NCBI GenBank assembly: GCA_963422775.4
Contig: CAUJSJ030000035.1
Span: 1-64,000 of the forward strand
DNA length: 64,000 nt
Source of the DNA: Pelomonas sp963422775
GTDB taxonomy: Bacteria; Pseudomonadota; Gammaproteobacteria; Burkholderiales; Burkholderiaceae_C
Reading direction: 5' to 3'
Shown: piece after piece, positions 60,231 to 64,000 of the stretch
Position numbering within the stretch: position 1 is the stretch's first letter
How the letters are laid out: each line of letters opens with the position of its first letter
The notes under the pieces: model-generated
What the model saw: only the letters and a program-made list of their open reading frames with translations
Told to the model about the DNA's origin: nothing
Databases searched by the model: none
Position numbers and translations under genes: made by a program

Positions 60231-61598
60231 ATGAACAACCGCAGAACCTTCTTCAAGACGGCCGGCGCCACTTTCCTTGGCGCCGCCGCAGTCAGCCGTG
60301 TGGGGGCCGCTTCTCTTCCGGAAGCCGTCATCCAGACAGCGGCGACGACGCAGATTCCACCGCCGCCTCCGACAGGCCGGCCCTTCAATCCGCTGGTGAC
60401 CCTCAACGGCTGGTCACTGCCCTGGCGCATGAAAGATGGCGTCAAAGAGTTCCACCTGGTCGCAGAGCCGGTCGTCCGTGAGATCGCGCCCGGCATGAAC
60501 GCCAACCTCTGGGGCTACAACGGCTCCAGCCCCGGGCCGACCATCGAGGCCGTCGAAGGCGATCGCGTCCGCATTTTCGTCACCAACAAACTGCCCGAGG
60601 TGACGAGCGTGCACTGGCACGGTGTGTTGCTGCCCTCGGGCATGGACGGTGTGACGGGTCTCACCCAGCCGCCCATTGCCGTGGGCAAGACCTTCATGTA
60701 CGAGTTCGTGCTGCAACGGCCGGGCACGCACATGTACCACCCGCATGCCGATGAGATGGTGCAGATGGCGATGGGCATGATGGGCCTGTTCATCATCCAT
60801 CCCAAGGACCCGAAGCAGTACCGCGTCGACCGCGACTACGGCTTCATCCTGAACGCCTACGACATCGACCCCGGCAGCGCGACGCCGCGCGTGAACACGA
60901 TGTTGGACTTCAACCTGTGGACGTGGAACAGCCGCGCCTTCCCGGGCATCGACCCGTTCGTCGCACGCACCGGTGAGCGCGTGCGCATCCGGGTCGGCAA
61001 CCTGACGATGACCAACCATCCCATCCACATGCATGGACCGCACTTCGAAGTGACCGGCACCGACGGTGGCTGGGTTCCCAAGAGCGCGCGCTGGCCCGAG
61101 GTGACGACGGACGTCGCGGTGGGTCAGATGCGTGCCTTCGAGTTCGACGCCGTGGCGGGCGACTGGGCCATCCACTGCCACAAGAGCCACCACACGATGA
61201 ACGCCATGGGGCACAACGTGCCCACGATGATCGGTGTCGACCACACCGAGGTCGCCAAGAAGATCACCAAGCTCGTTCCCGACTACATGGTGATGGGCGA
61301 CAAGGGCATGCACGACATGGCCGAGATGGAGATGCCCATCCCGGACAACACCCTGCCGATGATGACCGGCACCGGTCCGTTCGGGCCGGTGGGCATGGGT
61401 GGCATGTTCAGCGTCGTGAAGGTGCGCGACGACGTCAAAAGAGGGGACTACGCCGACCCAGGTCCCTACAAGCACCCGGCCGGCACGCTCGCCAATGAAT
61501 ACACCGCAGAGATGCCCGAGGCTGCGCGCGCAGCTCCGCCCAAGACGGGCACCCAGCCCCTGCAAGTTCGCAAACCCAGCGGCCACCAAGGCCACTGA
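60231..61598 (+). CDS. Multicopper oxidase with Tat signal
   Basis: 455 residues. MNNRRTFFKTAGATFLGAAA is a Tat signal, so the enzyme is exported folded. Copper ligand motifs are complete: HWHG near residue 129, HPHAD (HMYHPHADEMVQ) near 170, HPIHMHG near 262 and HCHKSHHTMNAM near 315, the last with the type 1 Cys and axial Met. The Met/His-rich segment after residue 350 (GMHDMAEMEMPIP) is like CueO/CopA copper-binding inserts. It probably oxidises periplasmic Cu(I). The C-terminus is longer than the last motif requires. Confidence 0.92.
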   Translation: MNNRRTFFKTAGATFLGAAAVSRVGAASLPEAVIQTAATTQIPPPPPTGRPFNPLVTLNGWSLPWRMKDGVKEFHLVAEPVVREIAPGMNANLWGYNGSSPGPTIEAVEGDRVRIFVTNKLPEVTSVHWHGVLLPSGMDGVTGLTQPPIAVGKTFMYEFVLQRPGTHMYHPHADEMVQMAMGMMGLFIIHPKDPKQYRVDRDYGFILNAYDIDPGSATPRVNTMLDFNLWTWNSRAFPGIDPFVARTGERVRIRVGNLTMTNHPIHMHGPHFEVTGTDGGWVPKSARWPEVTTDVAVGQMRAFEFDAVAGDWAIHCHKSHHTMNAMGHNVPTMIGVDHTEVAKKITKLVPDYMVMGDKGMHDMAEMEMPIPDNTLPMMTGTGPFGPVGMGGMFSVVKVRDDVKRGDYADPGPYKHPAGTLANEYTAEMPEAARAAPPKTGTQPLQVRKPSGHQGH

Positions 61599-61609
61599 AG
61601 GAAGACCCC

Positions 61610-62101
61610 ATGAAGAAGCTACACAAACTGACCCTGGCCGCGCTGGTTGCCGCCTCGTCCGCAGCCTTCGCCCACGGCGACGAAGAGCACGCCAAGCCGC
61701 GCAAGTTCGATCCTGCGAAGGTGGAGGCCACCGATTTCGGACAGGAGGGTGATCCGAAGAAGGCCTCCCGCACCATCACGGTCGACATGGCCGACAGCAT
61801 GCGGTTCACCCCGGCAGACCTCACCGTCAAGCGCGGTGAGACCGTCAAGTTCGTCGTCCACAACGACGGCAAGGTGCTGCACGAGATGGTCCTCGGAACC
61901 CCGAAGGCCCTCGCCGAGCACGCTGCGCTGATGAAGAAGTTTCCGGAGATGGAGCACTCCGATCCGAACATGGCCCACGTCAAGCCGGGCAAGACCGGCG
62001 AAATCGTCTGGCAGTTCACCAAGGCTGGCGAGTTCCAGTTCGCGTGCCTGCAGCCTGGGCACTTCGAAGCCGGCATGGTCGGCAAGCTGACCGTCAAGTA
62101 A
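61610..62101 (+). CDS. Cupredoxin-family periplasmic copper protein
   Basis: 163 residues. The signal peptide ends at AFA before HGDEEH. The cupredoxin fold shows MRFTPADLTVKRGETVKFVV and HNDGKVLHEMVLG with one His ligand, then FQFACLQPGHFEAGMVGKLT giving Cys, His and Met: a full type 1 site. An extra His/Met segment (KKFPEMEHSDPNMAH) lies between. Likely an electron or copper carrier for the oxidase 11 bp upstream. Confidence 0.9.
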   Translation: MKKLHKLTLAALVAASSAAFAHGDEEHAKPRKFDPAKVEATDFGQEGDPKKASRTITVDMADSMRFTPADLTVKRGETVKFVVHNDGKVLHEMVLGTPKALAEHAALMKKFPEMEHSDPNMAHVKPGKTGEIVWQFTKAGEFQFACLQPGHFEAGMVGKLTVK

Positions 62102-62132
62102 ATCGCACAACCAACCTGAAAGGACTCACGAC

Positions 62133-62474
62133 ATGAAGCTCGCCCACATCATCGCCGCCGCCTCGTTCGCCACCGCCCTGGGCGTCAGCGCACAGACCAC
62201 TCCCGCTTCCGGCGTCGACCATGCCGCCCACCACCCGGCGACGGCTGCGGCGCCCCAGAGTGACGGCGAGGTGCGCAAGGTTGACAAGTCGCAGGGCAAG
62301 GTGACATTGCGTCACGGCCCACTGGAGAACCTTTCCATGCCGGCCATGACCATGGTCTTCAAGGTCGCCGAGCCGAACATGCTGGACAGCCTCAAGGAGG
62401 GCGACAAGGTCAAGTTCACCGCTGAGAAGGTCAATGGCGCCTTCACCGTGACGGCGCTTCAGCTCGCCAAGTGA
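62133..62474 (+). CDS. CusF-like periplasmic copper-binding protein
   Basis: 113 residues with a signal peptide (MKLAHIIAAASFATALGVSA). The OB-fold CusF domain reads EVRKVDKSQGKVTLRHGPLE and NLSMPAMTMVFKVAEPNML. The His and the two Met of the MxM site are present; the Trp of E. coli CusF (WPAMTM) is Met here, as in many homologues. It would hand copper to a CusCBA-like pump or the oxidase. Co-transcribed with the cupredoxin (31-bp gap). Confidence 0.87.
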   Translation: MKLAHIIAAASFATALGVSAQTTPASGVDHAAHHPATAAAPQSDGEVRKVDKSQGKVTLRHGPLENLSMPAMTMVFKVAEPNMLDSLKEGDKVKFTAEKVNGAFTVTALQLAK

Positions 62475-62699
62475 AGAGGCCGTCATTGGCATGAACGGCA
62501 ACTGCAAGAAGGAAAAACGCATGTAGTTCTGACCTGAACTGCCGCAGATTTTTCCGACGCATCGCCTGATGCTGCGCCAAGGGCGCTGGCAGAGGACGAT
62601 GCGTTTTTCCTTCGAGGCATTTGCCCCTTCTGTGCTGGGATCTGGCGTTGCTACAGCGAGAGCGCGGAATCCACCGTGTCTTCTGAAGGAGCGATCGTC

Positions 62700-63044
62700 A
62701 TGTCCCATCAGCAATTCGCATCCTGTATCGAGGCGTGCGACCAGTGCGCAGCCGCGTGCAATCACTGCTCAACCGCCTGCCTCCAAGAGCAGGACGTCAA
62801 GATGATGGCGCGCTGCATTGCGCTCGACATCGACTGCGCAGCCATCTGCCAGTTGGCGTCGGCGGCCATGGCTCGAGGCAGTGAACACGCACAAGCGATT
62901 TGCGCACTCTGCGCTGACGTGTGCGAGGCTTGCGCCCAGGAGTGCGCCAAGCATCATGCTGACCACTGCCAAGCCTGCGCCGAGGCCTGCCGCCGTTGTG
63001 CGCAAGAGTGCCGCCGCATGGGCTCTGGCACCACAGCGCGCTGA
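62700..63044 (+). CDS. Cys-rich four-helix-bundle copper-storage protein (DUF326/Csp-like)
   Basis: 114 residues from ATG 62700 with a GGAG site. About 19 Cys are spaced along helices (CIEACDQCAAACNHCSTAC, CALCADVCEACAQEC, CQACAEACRRCAQEC), the pattern of Csp proteins that store many Cu(I) ions in the core of a four-helix bundle. No signal peptide, so it resembles the cytosolic Csp3 type. A 225-bp gap without a gene precedes it; it may have its own promoter. Confidence 0.88.
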   Translation: MSHQQFASCIEACDQCAAACNHCSTACLQEQDVKMMARCIALDIDCAAICQLASAAMARGSEHAQAICALCADVCEACAQECAKHHADHCQACAEACRRCAQECRRMGSGTTAR

Positions 63045-63161
63045 GTCGTCCCGCCGTCGATCAGCAGCCAGCCGTTCACGGCGCGCCCAGACGCCCAGCG
63101 ATGGGCACCGCGCGCAGCCTGCCTTGCCGCCGCCACAATGGCGACGAGGGAGGAATAACGC

Positions 63162-64000
63162 ATGCAAGACAGTCTGGCCTTGCTGATCGACCACTGGAAG
63201 GCCGATCCGCACAGTACCTACAACAGCTGGTTCCTGTGGGAGGAACGGCTCAAGAACTTCCGCTCGATCCGCCGCGGCATCGGCCAGGTGGTCAAGGACA
63301 TCGAGGCCGGCACCTTCGGCAACGCCTATCGAGGCTCGACCCTAGAGACGGTCGTGGGGTCGGTGGCGGAGCAGCGCCAGATCTTCAAAGGGGCTGACCA
63401 CGCCTTCCTGTGGAAGCCCAAGCTGCGGATCCCCGACATCTATGAGAACGCAGACAACCAGCGCGCCTTCGCCCGGCTGTTGCACACATGCGATTGCTGC
63501 GACACCGCGCAGGCCGTCATAGATGCCATCCAGCGCATCGACACCCTCCAGATCAAAGGCTTGGGGCCGGCAGTGGCCAATCTGCTGTACTTCATCCATC
63601 CCACCCTGGTCATGCCCTTCAACACCGCGATCGTGAAGGGATACAACGCCGTCACAGGCGGCAACGTGAAGCTGGGCCGGTGGGACCACTACCTGTCGAT
63701 GCGCGAGGGGGCGATCCGGTTGAACGCTCAGCACCGCACACAGCTGTCCAATGGCCTGGGTGCCCTGGCCGGACTGCTCTTCGAGATCGGCTCCGGGCGC
63801 TACCAGGCGCCGCCCCGTGAGGGCGACGAGGATCAGCTCAAATCCTGGGAGGCGGACCTGGCTCAGGTGCGGGCCGAATCAGCCGCGCTGCACAAGCAGT
63901 GGGCCGCCGAGCGGGAGAGCGACACGACCCATACCCAGATCCAGGGGTGGCTGCGCGATCTCGGCAAGGCGCTGGGCTTTGACGTCTGGATCGCGAGCAA
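63162..64000 (+). CDS. Large unrecognised protein, truncated by the window end
   Basis: The frame is open from ATG 63162 (ribosome binding site GGGAGGAATAA) through the last base, at least 279 residues. The start reads MQDSLALLIDHWKADPHSTY. A helix-hairpin-helix-like segment IKGLGPAVANLLYFIHPTLV lies near residue 130-150. A coiled coil (EADLAQVRAESAALHKQWAA) leads to LRDLGKALGFDVWIASN at the edge, a wording I associate with the start of nuclease-fold domains in restriction-type proteins. A DNA-acting role is inference. It follows the copper genes but looks unrelated to them. Confidence 0.6.
   Translation, partial: MQDSLALLIDHWKADPHSTYNSWFLWEERLKNFRSIRRGIGQVVKDIEAGTFGNAYRGSTLETVVGSVAEQRQIFKGADHAFLWKPKLRIPDIYENADNQRAFARLLHTCDCCDTAQAVIDAIQRIDTLQIKGLGPAVANLLYFIHPTLVMPFNTAIVKGYNAVTGGNVKLGRWDHYLSMREGAIRLNAQHRTQLSNGLGALAGLLFEIGSGRYQAPPREGDEDQLKSWEADLAQVRAESAALHKQWAAERESDTTHTQIQGWLRDLGKALGFDVWIAS

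Overview
The window is high-GC DNA with long, densely packed genes and strongly GC-biased third codon positions. The gene content (beta-oxidation operon, DUF3562-like protein, H-NS-like protein with a Lys/Ala-rich tail, type II secretion-type operon, betaproteobacterial copper proteins) points to a Burkholderiales betaproteobacterium, possibly near Rubrivivax or Roseateles. No ribosomal RNA, complete tRNA or CRISPR array was seen.

Layout. 1-3.7 kb: the frameshifted end of a TRAP permease gene, a VanZ-like protein, a large membrane-anchored patatin and a small coiled-coil membrane protein. 3.8-11.9 kb: a fatty acid/acyl-CoA degradation operon (fused hydratase/3-hydroxyacyl-CoA dehydrogenase, thiolase, Sel1-type protein, acyl-CoA dehydrogenase, SDR) with three hotdog thioesterases. 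12-16.2 kb: RpiB/LacAB-type isomerase, SNF2 helicase and an SRAP-family protein. 16.2-20 kb: loosely packed DNA with a DUF3562-like gene, a pyruvate-kinase-like protein with an extra N-terminal region, and a broken efflux adaptor gene.

20-30.4 kb is a decayed genomic island. Its left edge is a 3' fragment of a tRNA-Pro gene that keeps its own terminator and is followed by a tyrosine recombinase. Behind it lie relics of IS3, IS21, a relaxase, a chemotaxis receptor and a pilin. A few intact genes sit among them: a phospholipase D-like protein, a protein resembling a class III nucleotide cyclase, an H-NS-like protein and a hypothetical protein. The matching right end with an intact tRNA-Pro was not noticed in the window.

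30.4-44.9 kb: aroG, a complete IS3-family insertion (32860-34174, TSD GGC) inside an already frameshifted gene, a glycosyltransferase of lower GC, and a ten-gene type II secretion/type IV pilus-like operon on the minus strand (gspG, F, E, L-like, M-like, C/PilP-like, D, three pseudopilins). 45-47 kb is mostly unreadable.

47-54.6 kb: a glycoside-use locus made of a TonB receptor (with an in-frame stop), a GH116 family enzyme, a GPH sugar symporter and an IclR regulator. A periplasmic binding-protein-like gene and small hypotheticals follow.

56.4-63 kb: a copper island. A dead P-type ATPase is followed by an intact CueR-like regulator and a MerR-type promoter with a 19-bp spacer. That promoter fronts a run of periplasmic copper proteins: His-rich proteins, a TolC-type lipoprotein, a multicopper oxidase, a cupredoxin, a CusF-like protein and a Cys-rich four-helix-bundle protein. 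The window ends inside a large unrecognised gene.
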